Assembly (NCBI GenBank): GCA_005768755.1
Contig: VAFL01000005.1
Span: 186,001-250,000, forward strand
DNA: 64,000 nt
Source of the DNA: Paracoccus denitrificans
Lineage (GTDB): Bacteria > Pseudomonadota > Alphaproteobacteria > Rhodobacterales > Rhodobacteraceae
Direction of reading: 5' to 3'
Made by a program: the position numbers and the translations under genes. The notes under the pieces were generated by a model. That model did not search any database. It had not been told where the DNA came from and saw only the letters and a program-made list of their open reading frames with translations. Of this stretch, positions 49,632-58,289 are shown piece by piece; the stretch's first letter is position 1, and every line of letters starts with the position of its first letter.

Positions 49632-50990
49632 TCAGCCCGACAAAGCGCGCTGGAACAGGTCCGGCGTGCCAAGCTGGCCGCCTTTCAACACCACCTCCAG
49701 CCCCTCGAAGTCGGGGTCGTCGACATGGCAAAGGCAAATCGGTGCGCCGGGTGAAAGCGGGTGTTTCAGTTCCAGCGCGGTTACCGGAAGTGCCTCGACC
49801 ACGCGGCCTGACGTATCTCCACCGGCAACGACAAGACGGCGAAGCCCAAAGCGTGGGACAGCCTGCCGCGCGATGTTGCCCAAGGCGATACCGATGGCGT
49901 TCTGGGCTTGCTCAAGGGGGATGCCCTCGGCCTCGACCATGCGGGCAAGATCAGCGTATGCCGGGTCGTCCACGGTTTTGGCCGCGAACACCAGCACGCC
50001 GCGATGCCGGTCGTATGCGGCTTCTATTTCGGACATCAGCCTGGCAATTTCGGCATCCGCCTCGGTCGGGCGCGCTGTCTGACAGACATTCAGCCGGATC
50101 GAGGCAAAACCCGCAGCCTCGGCCTGCGCAATCTGTTCGGCCGTCACGGGCGAACAGCTGCCCGACAGGACAAGCAGGCGGTCGGCCGGTTTGTGGGCTG
50201 GAAATTCCGGCGGTGTTCCAGCGATCAGCCCCTTGTCGCGCCAATAGGCGACAAGGGCATATTGCAGACCCGACGAAGACGGCGAAAAGACCGTATCGGG
50301 ACTGTTTTCCCATACCAGCCCGCCCGCACTGATCTGACTGGCGCTATCGACCACATCCAGAAAGGTGATGGCGCGGTCCCTTGCGGCATTGGCAATCTGA
50401 TCGCGGGCACTGTCTTGCGCCATGTCCGCAAGATCGATGCTGGTGATCGGATGATCCGTCTGCCGGCCCAAATGAAGGCGCAGGTCCGCTTCCTGCATCG
50501 GGGTGACGGGATGGCGCGACATGGTCGGATGGCGATCTATGCGGTATGGTTTTCCTGCCGCGGCAGCGAAAAGATTGCCGAAGGCTTGCCAGCGACCAAG
50601 CTGCGGCGCGCCAATGACAGACGGAAGCCACCCGGACGGCACGGACTGTGCACCCAGTTCCGCAGCTTTACCGATCGATCCGACATGCGGCGCGGAATCG
50701 AAGGTCGAACAGACCTTGTACTGCAGCACGCGCGGCCGCAGCGAGGCGAGTGTGGTAAAGATGCCGGGCAGGTGTTCATCCATCCAGGCAGGAGTCTGCG
50801 CTCGCGCCGTCCCTGCAACGCCAATGACCTGAAAGTCGGCAAAACGCGCCAGATCATCTGTCGTGGGCGGTCGCGTGAACAGCACCGTTCGAAGCCCCGC
50901 CATCGCGGTCACTTCCATCGCATCAGTCGAGCCGGTGAAATCGTCGCCGTAAAAAGCAAGCAGAACGCCGGATGGCAGAGATTCGGGCAT
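49632..50990 (-). CDS. otnK: Four-carbon acid sugar kinase (OtnK/DUF1537 family)
   Basis: The 452-residue protein has the OtnK pattern: LLAFYGDDFTGSTDAME near the N-terminus (the DDxTG phosphate/substrate motif), QYKVCSTFDSAPHVGSIGKA, LVLSGSCSPVTAEQI, and the C-terminal ATP-binding RLVVAGGDTSGRVVEAL. OtnK phosphorylates 3-oxo-tetronates at C4; the product is decarboxylated by OtnC, encoded nearby at 51890. ATG 50990 follows CGAGG. Its promoter, with the TGGTCAGACCA palindrome, is shared with the divergent GntR gene. No OtnI isomerase or tetronate dehydrogenase is visible. Confidence 0.87.
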   Translation of the reverse strand: MPESLPSGVLLAFYGDDFTGSTDAMEVTAMAGLRTVLFTRPPTTDDLARFADFQVIGVAGTARAQTPAWMDEHLPGIFTTLASLRPRVLQYKVCSTFDSAPHVGSIGKAAELGAQSVPSGWLPSVIGAPQLGRWQAFGNLFAAAAGKPYRIDRHPTMSRHPVTPMQEADLRLHLGRQTDHPITSIDLADMAQDSARDQIANAARDRAITFLDVVDSASQISAGGLVWENSPDTVFSPSSSGLQYALVAYWRDKGLIAGTPPEFPAHKPADRLLVLSGSCSPVTAEQIAQAEAAGFASIRLNVCQTARPTEADAEIARLMSEIEAAYDRHRGVLVFAAKTVDDPAYADLARMVEAEGIPLEQAQNAIGIALGNIARQAVPRFGLRRLVVAGGDTSGRVVEALPVTALELKHPLSPGAPICLCHVDDPDFEGLEVVLKGGQLGTPDLFQRALSG

Positions 50991-51008
50991 GAAGAACACC
51001 TCGTGCAA

Positions 51009-51023
51009 ACTGGTCAGACCAGT
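51009..51023. promoter_or_regulatory. Perfect 15-base palindrome, likely GntR/FadR-type operator
   Basis: ACTGGTCAGACCAGT is a perfect palindrome matching the TGGTnnnACCA pattern typical of FadR-subfamily GntR regulators. A further half-site GACCAGT follows at 51025-51031. It lies between the divergent OtnK and GntR genes, so the GntR protein at 51101 is the natural ligand. Confidence 0.7.
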
Positions 51024-51100
51024 AGACCAGTGTTGCGCTTGTCGGCGAAACATGTCTCTCATGTCAAGACTGATTTGGGCGAAGGCCAAAGGGATCATCC

Positions 51101-51856
51101 ATGCCGACCGACAATGCCAGTGCAGCTTCGCCAACCGCACGCCGCCAGATCAAGCGGCGGCGGATGCACGAAGACCTGGTTGAAATCCTTGCTGGAAATA
51201 TCCGCGAAGGGATTTTTCCCGTTGGCGCGCCACTGCCTTCTGAACGGCAATTGATGGATGAATTCGGGGTTTCGCGCCTGACGGTTCGCGAAGCTTTCGC
51301 GGCGCTGGAAAGCCGGGGCCTGATTGAAACCCGGCCAGGCACGCGCGCACGCGTCTGCGGTCCGCGTGCCGATTTCCTGCTGAACATGCTCAGCCAGGCG
51401 GCAATCTTCTATCTGCAGCAGCCGGGCGGGCTATCCGGCTTTGGTGAAGTGCGCGAACTCGTCGAGACCGGCGTCGTCCGGCTGGCCGCCGAGCGGGCCG
51501 ACGACGACCAGATCGCGGTGCTGCGCGACCGGCTTGAAGCGAACCGCGCCGCAGTCGGTGACAGGGACGCGTTTGCCAGAACCGATGTCACGTTCCATCT
51601 GACCATCGCCGAGATCGTGGACAACCCGATCATCTCGGCCTTTTTTCACGCGGTCGATCAGTGGCTGCGCGAGATCCGAGATACGACATTGCGCAACGAC
51701 GGGCAGATGGAAATCGCCCTTGCCGCGCATGAAGCGATCTACGATGCGATAGCCGCGCGCCAACCCGACCGCGCAGCAGAGGCGATGCGGGCGCATCTGC
51801 ACCAGCTGGCAACAATTTATCCTCAGAACCCGGACGCACCGCCACCGCGTGACTGA
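51101..51856 (+). CDS. GntR/FadR-family transcriptional regulator
   Basis: The 251-residue protein has an N-terminal winged helix (residues about 22-90) with GAPLPSERQLMDEFGVSRLT and VREAFAALESRGLIETRPGT, and an all-helical FCD ligand domain with VRELVETGVVRLAAERA, a metal-binding DVTFHLTIAE and a terminal HEAIYDAIAARQP motif. It is divergent from OtnK and just upstream of OtnC, so it probably represses tetronate catabolism until the acid is present. The ATG at 51101 has a weak site; family assignment is firm. Confidence 0.9.
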   Translation: MPTDNASAASPTARRQIKRRRMHEDLVEILAGNIREGIFPVGAPLPSERQLMDEFGVSRLTVREAFAALESRGLIETRPGTRARVCGPRADFLLNMLSQAAIFYLQQPGGLSGFGEVRELVETGVVRLAAERADDDQIAVLRDRLEANRAAVGDRDAFARTDVTFHLTIAEIVDNPIISAFFHAVDQWLREIRDTTLRNDGQMEIALAAHEAIYDAIAARQPDRAAEAMRAHLHQLATIYPQNPDAPPPRD

Positions 51857-51889
51857 GGCCCCGATACACAGAACAGGAAGCAAGCGAAA

Positions 51890-52531
51890 ATGACGGCCAT
51901 TCTTTCGGAACAGACCCGTATGCGAGACCGGATAACGGCGGTTGGCAAATCCATCTTCGACCGGGGGCTGACCTTCGGCTCGACAGGCAATCTTAGCCAG
52001 CGACTGTCGGATGGAAGCATTCTGATGACGCCGACGAATGCCTCGCTCGGCGCACTTGATCCGGCAAGGTTGTCGCTGGTCGACACGAAAGGCAACCATC
52101 TTGGCGGGGACAAGCCCACCAAGGAATCCTTTCTGCACATCTGTGTCTACTGTCAGCGACCACATTCGGATGCGGTCGTGCATCTGCATTCCACCCATTC
52201 CGTTGCCGTCAGCGTGATGGCCGATGTGGACCCGGAAGACGTTCTGCCGCCATTGACCGCCTATTATGTCATGCGTGTCGGACGGCTGCCGCTGATCCCG
52301 TATTTTGCCCCCGGCGACAAGGAACTGGCGCATGCGGTCGAAGCGCGTGTTGGCCGATCTCATGCAGTACTGCTGGCCAATCACGGACCGATCGTGGCGG
52401 GAAACACGCTTGAAGAGGCGCAATATGCCACCGAGGAGCTGGAGGAGACGGCGCGGCTGTTCATGCTGCTGAAAGATTACCGGACGCGCCCGCTTACGCC
52501 CGCGCAGGCCGATGCGCTGCGCAAGGACTGA
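51890..52531 (+). CDS. otnC: 3-oxo-tetronate 4-phosphate decarboxylase (OtnC, class II aldolase family)
   Basis: The 213-residue protein has the class II aldolase/adducin fold used by OtnC: FGSTGNLSQRLSDGSILMTP, the zinc motif VVHLHSTHS near residue 98 supplying two His, and LLANHGPIVAG with a third. OtnC decarboxylates 3-oxo-tetronate 4-phosphate to dihydroxyacetone phosphate. Its length (about 210) and the OtnK/GntR context agree. It is downstream of the GntR gene on the same strand. Confidence 0.86.
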   Translation: MTAILSEQTRMRDRITAVGKSIFDRGLTFGSTGNLSQRLSDGSILMTPTNASLGALDPARLSLVDTKGNHLGGDKPTKESFLHICVYCQRPHSDAVVHLHSTHSVAVSVMADVDPEDVLPPLTAYYVMRVGRLPLIPYFAPGDKELAHAVEARVGRSHAVLLANHGPIVAGNTLEEAQYATEELEETARLFMLLKDYRTRPLTPAQADALRKD

Positions 52532-52590
52532 CCGGCGGTCCCATACGCTGCGCGGCTACCTGCAAGGCAGGCTGGTAACCCGCGAAACCA

Positions 52591-52611
52591 GCGATAGTAT
52601 GGCACTATCGC
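52591..52611. other. Inverted repeat downstream of OtnC
   Basis: GCGATAGT (52591-52598) and ACTATCGC (52604-52611) form an eight-base inverted repeat with a five-base centre between OtnC and the membrane-protein gene. It could be a weak terminator for OtnC or an operator for the next gene; there is no U-run. Confidence 0.4.
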
Positions 52612-52633
52612 GTGGGCGGTCGGGGTATTAGAT

Positions 52634-53938
52634 TTGCACATCGTCGGACAGCACCTGAAGCTGAGCGGCCTGCTTTTCCTGCGCTATGGCGCCGTTCTTT
52701 CCGCCCTCTGGGCCGGCGGCGTGTTGCTGAACCAGATCCTGCTGCGGATCGCGGTCGAAATCGGCATTCACAGCCGTTTGCTGGGCCTGGTGGCAATCGC
52801 GCCGGTCGTGCTTTTGCAGCTGATGATATTCGTTGCCTTCTTCGTGATCCTGCAGGGTGGTGCGTCCCCGCTGCCCGGGCTGACGCGGCGCCCTGTGCCG
52901 GCCGGACCGGCAGCCACGCCTGCACAGGATCGACCCGGTCCGGCCTTCGCGATGGCCCTGCTGGCGGTTCTGGTGCCGTTTTACGGCTATTATGCGGGAT
53001 GGGGGCTTCTGGGCGATACGCTGCGCAGCTATTCCCAGATATTCTATCAGACCCAAATGCGGCGCGTCGACTTTACTCAGCCCGAACTGCCACTTGTTGC
53101 GCTGGAAATCGGGCAGACCTTCTGGGTTGTTCTTGCTGTGCTGGTCATCTGGGTCATCCGGCGCCTTGCAAAGCTGCGCAGCGCCAATCGACCGGGCGGC
53201 TGGTCGGCCATGGTGGTCGTCGCATGCGAGGCGACCTGGGCGTTGTTGGGGCTTTACGTCCTGGCCGGGTGGAAATCCGGGCTAGCTGATTGGCTGGCCT
53301 CGTTGCCTCGCCCTGCGGAACTGCTGGACCGGATCATTCCTGCCGCAGCGGCGGCGGTCAGCGATGCGGCGATCAGGCCAGTTGACTGGGCCCCGCAATT
53401 GCCACCGTGGGAGATGGCGAAATCGCTGTTCTGGTATGCGCTGCTGCCGCTGATCTGGTTCAATCTGGGTGCCATTGTCTATGGCGACGACATGAACTCA
53501 TTACGCGATGAATCGCGGCGGGTGACCACCGTGGCGCTAGACCGATGGCAGGCGCTGCCCAAGCCCGTCACTGATTTCATCGGCCATTTCTGGTCCGGCT
53601 TTGTGAAGCGCTGGCATGCTGTGCTGAACGGGGTCTTCCTGGCGGCGTCTGCTGGCGTGGCTTTGACGGTATCGGTGCTGGTCTTGTGGAGATTGGTGGA
53701 TTGGGCCGGAAACTGGGGCTGGATCGGCATCGCGCGTCTGATCGGTCCGCAGGACATGCTGGTGTGGCAGGTTATCTCGGTGCCGCTGAATGCGCTGTTC
53801 AATGCGCCGGGTGCGCCAGCAGGCGGCCTGCTTGTCAGTCCGCTGCAATTCTGCATTCTGGCCGCAGGTCTGGAACTGGCAGGCCGCGCGCAGCGCGACG
53901 CCACGCCTGTCAAGCCGGCGGGCGCAGAACCGGCCTGA
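52634..53938 (+). CDS. Unrecognised polytopic membrane protein
   Basis: I do not recognise this 434-residue protein. It has about seven hydrophobic segments, including LLFLRYGAVLSALWAGGVLL near the N-terminus, APVVLLQLMIFVAFFVIL, FAMALLAVLVPFYGYY, FWVVLAVLVIWVI, SLFWYALLPLIWFNLGAIVYG and FLAASAGVALTVSVLVLW. No enzyme motif is visible. It begins with TTG because no ATG is available before the first membrane segment. Its 3' end overlaps by 29 bases the convergent gene at 53910, and the three genes beyond it all encode small membrane-anchored proteins, so the four may act together in the envelope. Confidence 0.7.
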   Translation: MHIVGQHLKLSGLLFLRYGAVLSALWAGGVLLNQILLRIAVEIGIHSRLLGLVAIAPVVLLQLMIFVAFFVILQGGASPLPGLTRRPVPAGPAATPAQDRPGPAFAMALLAVLVPFYGYYAGWGLLGDTLRSYSQIFYQTQMRRVDFTQPELPLVALEIGQTFWVVLAVLVIWVIRRLAKLRSANRPGGWSAMVVVACEATWALLGLYVLAGWKSGLADWLASLPRPAELLDRIIPAAAAAVSDAAIRPVDWAPQLPPWEMAKSLFWYALLPLIWFNLGAIVYGDDMNSLRDESRRVTTVALDRWQALPKPVTDFIGHFWSGFVKRWHAVLNGVFLAASAGVALTVSVLVLWRLVDWAGNWGWIGIARLIGPQDMLVWQVISVPLNALFNAPGAPAGGLLVSPLQFCILAAGLELAGRAQRDATPVKPAGAEPA

Positions 53939-54461
53939 ACGGGATCGAAACTGCGTCGGGCCGCGTCGTCATAGCCGCAAATTGCAGCCGCAGGTCGTTC
54001 AGGGCCCCGACCGGGACCAGAAAGGCCTGCACCGACAGCGACGGTGCGTCGGCCGAGGTGGCGAACAGAAGCGACTGATCGCAATTGTCGTCAACATCGC
54101 TGTCTGCGCCTAGCATATCGATGATCTCGAGCCCGGCCTGATTGATCAAGGGTCGCCATGTGTGACCGTTGCCGTCGGTCAGGCCGATATCGCAGGCCAT
54201 CCAGCTTTCCAGAACGGACGGTTCCCCTTGCAGCCCGAGCCGCAGATAGATCAGCGCCCGGTCATCCATTGCAGGCAGGATCATCGCGCGGCCTTCGTCG
54301 ATGAAGATCCGCACGCCGTTCAAATTGGTTTCGTTGTCATCGGATCTGGAAACATTCCAAATTCGCGCATGCATCAATTCCTTCAGATCGGGCCAGGCAA
54401 CCAACAGGACCGAGGCCGCAAGGAACGCGAGCGTAAGCATTAGCCAGCCGATCGTTCTCAT
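53910..54461 (-). CDS. Unrecognised membrane-anchored protein
   Basis: I do not recognise this 183-residue protein. It begins with a single membrane anchor (GWLMLTLAFLAASVLLVAWP) followed by a mostly polar domain that would face the periplasm. That domain includes GVRIFIDEGRAMILPAMDDRA and a late FLVPVGALNDLRLQF strand. Its ATG overlaps the stop of the upstream gene by four bases (ATGA), and its end overlaps the convergent membrane-protein gene by 29 bases. It is the last member of a three-gene reverse operon. Confidence 0.65.
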   Translation of the reverse strand: MRTIGWLMLTLAFLAASVLLVAWPDLKELMHARIWNVSRSDDNETNLNGVRIFIDEGRAMILPAMDDRALIYLRLGLQGEPSVLESWMACDIGLTDGNGHTWRPLINQAGLEIIDMLGADSDVDDNCDQSLLFATSADAPSLSVQAFLVPVGALNDLRLQFAAMTTRPDAVSIPFRPVLRPPA

Positions 54462-55006
54462 CCATCGAACCTCGTCAGCGCCTCATGAGGCGGCGTACCG
54501 GCCGGCGGGTCCAGCATCAGCGTTCCGTCCAGATCGGGGTCCAGCCGCAGCGAAATGCGCATGGCTCCGCCGACGACCTCATCCTTCGGCAGTTCGAAAA
54601 TGGCGATCGCGTGACTGTTCAGTTCAGGTTGCAGCCAAAGGTCTTCCAGCAGACCCGGTACGTCCCGGATGCGCGCCGTTGTGTAATATTCGCGTCCGCT
54701 GCTGCCTTTCCAGCTTGCAGATAACTTGGTCGAAACACTGGTGCCCGACAGTGAGACATCGACGATCAGGAAGACGCCGTCGCTGTCACGCGTGACCTCG
54801 GATCCAAAGGCGGTGTAGCTGATCCGGTCGGCCGTTCGCCATCCATCCATCGCGCCCGCGAACAGGCGAGTGCGCGCCCACTCGCCGGCAGCCGCATGGG
54901 CCGTGAAGGGGCGCAGTGCGCGGTTGTAGTCCGGATTGGTCAACATCATCGCACCAAGTGCCATGATCCCGGCAAGGATGATCAGGGCTCTGGTGATCAG
55001 CGTCAT
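54458..55006 (-). CDS. Unrecognised membrane-anchored protein
   Basis: I do not recognise this 182-residue protein. One N-terminal membrane segment (LITRALIILAGIMALGAMML) is followed by an exported beta-rich domain with GVFLIVDVSLSGTSVSTKL and HAIAIFELPKDEVVGGAMRI. ATG 55006 overlaps the stop of the upstream gene by four bases; an upstream in-frame extension to 55060 is less likely. The overall shape, small anchor plus about 150 residues, is like its two operon neighbours, which suggests related domains. Confidence 0.65.
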   Translation of the reverse strand: MTLITRALIILAGIMALGAMMLTNPDYNRALRPFTAHAAAGEWARTRLFAGAMDGWRTADRISYTAFGSEVTRDSDGVFLIVDVSLSGTSVSTKLSASWKGSSGREYYTTARIRDVPGLLEDLWLQPELNSHAIAIFELPKDEVVGGAMRISLRLDPDLDGTLMLDPPAGTPPHEALTRFDG

Positions 55007-55572
55007 GTACGAACCAGCGGCGCGGCCATTAGGCTGGCGACGGGCGCGAAGCCAAGCCAACTCGACTGCCCGTAAAGATTGTCGCGATACTTGAACAGCT
55101 GCTTTGCAAACCGGATTTCGACTTCGGTTGGCACTGTGCCGGCGGGCAGGGTCCAGATCAGTTCGACCTCTTCGGGCAGGCGCGGCTGAAGCTGCTGAAG
55201 GACGGCGCCGTCGCGTTTCAGCAAGATGTCCGGTGCCGGCAGATCAGCCTTGCCGATCACAAGCTGCGGGGGCATCGGCGGGGTCCCGAAATAGGCAATC
55301 TGGGTCTCTCCGGTGACGTTCTCCAATCGCGCTGTCAGCACGAGGCGGTCTTCCTGACCCGGCGCGCGGTGCAGTTCCAGCGACAGTGGCGTGGCAATGC
55401 TGCGTCCCATGTCGATCGGCTGGCCCAATTTCACCGGTGCGATCTGATCGGGCGTAAGCGCGTCTTCGACACGCAGCCACCAGCTGAACAGCACCGCGGC
55501 AACGATACCCATCGTTGCCAGCAGTCGCAGCCACAATCGCCGAAGGTGGGTTGGTTTCAGCTCGTCCGACAT
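55003..55572 (-). CDS. Unrecognised membrane-anchored protein
   Basis: I do not recognise this 189-residue protein. After a basic cytoplasmic start (HLRRLWLRLL) comes one membrane segment (MGIVAAVLFSWWLRV), then an exported domain with LSLELHRAPGQEDRLVLTAR and QPRLPEEVELIWTLPAG, which looks like an immunoglobulin-like beta domain. It is the first gene of the three-gene reverse operon 55572-53910, and all three genes are joined by four-base overlaps. Confidence 0.65.
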   Translation of the reverse strand: MSDELKPTHLRRLWLRLLATMGIVAAVLFSWWLRVEDALTPDQIAPVKLGQPIDMGRSIATPLSLELHRAPGQEDRLVLTARLENVTGETQIAYFGTPPMPPQLVIGKADLPAPDILLKRDGAVLQQLQPRLPEEVELIWTLPAGTVPTEVEIRFAKQLFKYRDNLYGQSSWLGFAPVASLMAAPLVRT

Positions 55573-55644
55573 GGCCGCATCAGACAGCTGCTGTCGCGGC
55601 TTGGCAAGTCTATTGCGCCGTGGTGTACGGCGCCCGAACAGCCG

Positions 55645-56433
55645 CTAATGCGCGTCTGCCTTGGCGCGCGTCCAGTAATTCGTCAGATCGGTTCTGTCCT
55701 TGGAATGGCCCAATTGGGTCAGATGTTCCTGAAGCGCGGTCATGGCGGCACGTTCACCAGCGGCCCAGACAAAGCAGTCCGGCTCTGGCTTGCCTGCGAT
55801 CCTGACGAATGCGCCAATGTCTGCGGGGTCGTAATCGTGCCAAATGACCGATCCGCCGGCTTGTGGCAGGTCCAGCCGCGCCGCCGGATCGGTAATCAGC
55901 ACATGGGCCTTGACCTCGATCCCGGGGGGCAGCATCTCTAGCCAGTTCGCAATGGCGGGCAGGGCCGTTTCATCACCCAAAAGCAGATAGCTGGCGGCAT
56001 CGGGGATCAGCATCGAGGATTTCGGACCCGCCAGATGAACCTTGTCGCCGGGGCGCACCTGTGCCGCCCAATTCCCGGCAATGCCGTGGCCGTGAAGAAC
56101 GAAATCCAGAACCAGCTGCCCGCGTGCAGGATCAAACGCGCGTGGCGTGTAGATCCGCGAGATCGCCGGTGGGTTGTCGGGCCAGTGAAGACGGCCCTCG
56201 CCCTGTCTCGGCAAGGACATTTCGCCCGTTTCAGGGTCTGGAAAGAACAAACGGACATGGTCGTCGGGACCAAAGCACTCCATCGCCGGCTGCATCGCGC
56301 CTGCCGCCTGAAAAGCGCCCAGTTGTTCGCCAGCAAGGGTGATCCTTCGCATCTGCGGCGTCAGGTCGACGGCAGAGATGACGGTCAATTCTCGCAGGGC
56401 GACCGGAAGGCGGCGTATGGTAGGGGCGGTCAT
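55645..56433 (-). CDS. Siderophore-interacting protein (FAD-binding ferric reductase, ViuB family)
   Basis: The 262-residue protein has the ViuB/YqjH pattern: an N-terminal FAD-binding barrel with MRRITLAGEQL, the SRIYTPRAFD motif (the RxYT/S sequence that holds FAD) near residue 92, LDFVLHGHGIAGNWAAQVRP, and a C-terminal NAD(P)H domain with LLGDETALPAIANWLEML and VWAAGERAAMTALQ. These cytosolic enzymes reduce ferric siderophores to release iron. No siderophore receptor or transporter is adjacent in the window. Confidence 0.88.
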   Translation of the reverse strand: MTAPTIRRLPVALRELTVISAVDLTPQMRRITLAGEQLGAFQAAGAMQPAMECFGPDDHVRLFFPDPETGEMSLPRQGEGRLHWPDNPPAISRIYTPRAFDPARGQLVLDFVLHGHGIAGNWAAQVRPGDKVHLAGPKSSMLIPDAASYLLLGDETALPAIANWLEMLPPGIEVKAHVLITDPAARLDLPQAGGSVIWHDYDPADIGAFVRIAGKPEPDCFVWAAGERAAMTALQEHLTQLGHSKDRTDLTNYWTRAKADAH

Positions 56434-56500
56434 GGGACAGAAATCTTATTGTTTTAATCGGATATCGCTGTCACTACGCTCTCCACCCGCTTCTGGCAAG

Positions 56501-58135
56501 TCAGGCAAGCCGGCTTTGCAGCAGATCGCCCGCCCCTTCGACAATGGGATAGGCGACATAGGTGAAGTCGGTGTTGATCTGCTTCAGCGCCCGGATGGCT
56601 TCCTGATGCTGGTTTGTCGTCTCGACTGCGGCCCGGTTCCTGTCGCGCAGCCTTGCAAGATGGGCATTCTGCAGATCGCGTTCGGCCGCTCGCATCCGGT
56701 CCTTCTCCTCGATCAACTGGCGCGCATCTTCGATATCGGCGGTCATCATCACGTTCAGCGAAAGCTTGGCATTGGACAACACCCGGTCATGAAAATCCGT
56801 CAGTTCGCGCAGACCCTCGGCCGAGAAGGAAAGCCCCTGCTGATGCATCTTCCGCGCCAGCGGGACAAGGTTGCCCGCGATCTGATCACCGGCATCTTCC
56901 AGATGGTTCGCGGTTGTGGCGATGGACATCGACCTTTGCCGCTGATCGGGCGTCAGTTGCGAATCCTGCAGCCGCGACAGGTACAGCTTGATCTCGTAAT
57001 GCATCCGGTCGATCTGATTTTCGCGCCCTGAAATATGTTCGGCCGCGGGGCCGTCCCATGTCTGGAAAAGGCCCAGCACGGGCAGCAGCATGTTATGGAC
57101 ATCTTCGGCCATGCGCAGGACTTCGCGCTGCGCATTGGTCAAAGCCTGCTGCGGGTTTGACAACATGTCGGGATCAAGCGCGCTTGGCCGGTTCTCGGCC
57201 TCGCCACTGTCGGGTTTCAGGACCAGACCGGCAAGACGTGCCACCGGACCCAGAAACGGCAGGGCCATCAGCGCCACGGCAAGGTTGAAGGCCAGATGCA
57301 GGTTGATCGTCTGCCGCGCCGTGGTGCCGCCCAGCCTGTCCAGCACGTCGGGCCAGATCTGGATTGCCAACAGGACCAGGATGCTGCCGCCGCCACGCAG
57401 GATAAGATTCGAGATCATGATCTGTCGGGCCCGGCGATCACCGTACCACGTCAGTGCGACAGGGATCATTGCGCCCCCGAAATTCGCCCCCAGCACCATC
57501 GTGGCCGCGGCCGATGCAGGCAGAAGGCCATGCATCGCGAATGTGACGAACATCAGGACAGCGGCGATGGATGAATGCATCGCGTACGTGACCGCAGCGG
57601 CCAGCACGAAGCCCGAAACGGGATCGCTTGCCAGCCGCTGGATGACCGCGTTCACAAGATCGCTTTGTTGCAGTGGCAGGGCGGCATCGCGGATCATCGA
57701 CAGCGAAACCAGCACAAGCGCCAGCCCGACAAGAATGCGGCCCGCCTGCCTTGCGCGGTGCCCCTTGCTGCGCAGGAACAGCCCGACGCCCAAAACCAGC
57801 AAGGCCGGCACGATCGCCTGGACAGGAAGCAGAAGAATTTGCGCCGCGATCGCCGATCCAAGATCGGCGCCCAGGATCATTGCAATGCCGGCAACGATGG
57901 CGAGGGTTCCGGTCTGCGCAAATCCCGCCGTCAGCATGGCCACCGCAGTCGAACTTTGCAGCATGATCGCCGCACCTGCACCGGCCGCCGCCGCCGTAAG
58001 CCGCGAACTGGACGCATGGCGCATCAATTGGCGCAGGGGGGCAGCAAAGGCGCGCTCTATCCCGGTTCGGATCAGCCTGACCGACCACAAAAGCAGCGCC
58101 ACCGCCCCGGCGAGGTTGACGATAAACAGAACCAT
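56501..58135 (-). CDS. Na/Pi cotransporter with C-terminal PhoU-like domain
   Basis: The 544-residue protein has two inverted membrane repeats of the Na/Pi symporter family, each with a QSST-like or similar transport motif (AAIMLQSSTAVAML and the HSSIAAVLMF segment), about eight to nine membrane segments in the first 330 residues, then a cytosolic PhoU-like helical bundle (from about residue 350) with LRMAEDVHNML and NHLEDAGDQIAGNL. It probably imports phosphate or a related anion with sodium. It is divergent from the DeoR gene that heads the phosphonate importer, which fits a phosphorus-scavenging theme. Confidence 0.87.
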   Translation of the reverse strand: MVLFIVNLAGAVALLLWSVRLIRTGIERAFAAPLRQLMRHASSSRLTAAAAGAGAAIMLQSSTAVAMLTAGFAQTGTLAIVAGIAMILGADLGSAIAAQILLLPVQAIVPALLVLGVGLFLRSKGHRARQAGRILVGLALVLVSLSMIRDAALPLQQSDLVNAVIQRLASDPVSGFVLAAAVTYAMHSSIAAVLMFVTFAMHGLLPASAAATMVLGANFGGAMIPVALTWYGDRRARQIMISNLILRGGGSILVLLAIQIWPDVLDRLGGTTARQTINLHLAFNLAVALMALPFLGPVARLAGLVLKPDSGEAENRPSALDPDMLSNPQQALTNAQREVLRMAEDVHNMLLPVLGLFQTWDGPAAEHISGRENQIDRMHYEIKLYLSRLQDSQLTPDQRQRSMSIATTANHLEDAGDQIAGNLVPLARKMHQQGLSFSAEGLRELTDFHDRVLSNAKLSLNVMMTADIEDARQLIEEKDRMRAAERDLQNAHLARLRDRNRAAVETTNQHQEAIRALKQINTDFTYVAYPIVEGAGDLLQSRLA

Positions 58136-58199
58136 CAGGTCTTTCTTTGACGATTACCGGCACAAAGCCGTCGCCGTCATCGCAGCATCAAAACGTGGA

Positions 58200-58234
58200 C
58201 ATTGCAACATTTTTTCTTGAATTTTGTGGCAATG
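58200..58234. promoter_or_regulatory. Imperfect inverted repeat in divergent symporter/DeoR promoter region
   Basis: CATTGCAACA (58200-58209) and TGTGGCAATG (58225-58234) form a ten-base inverted repeat with one mismatch, and GCAACAT recurs at 58236-58242. It lies between the Na/Pi symporter gene and the DeoR gene, in an AT-rich patch, and is a candidate DeoR operator. Confidence 0.45.
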
Positions 58235-58289
58235 CGCAACATCCTTTCTGAAAGTCGTGGAATCAGCCGACAGGAACATCGCCTTCGCA

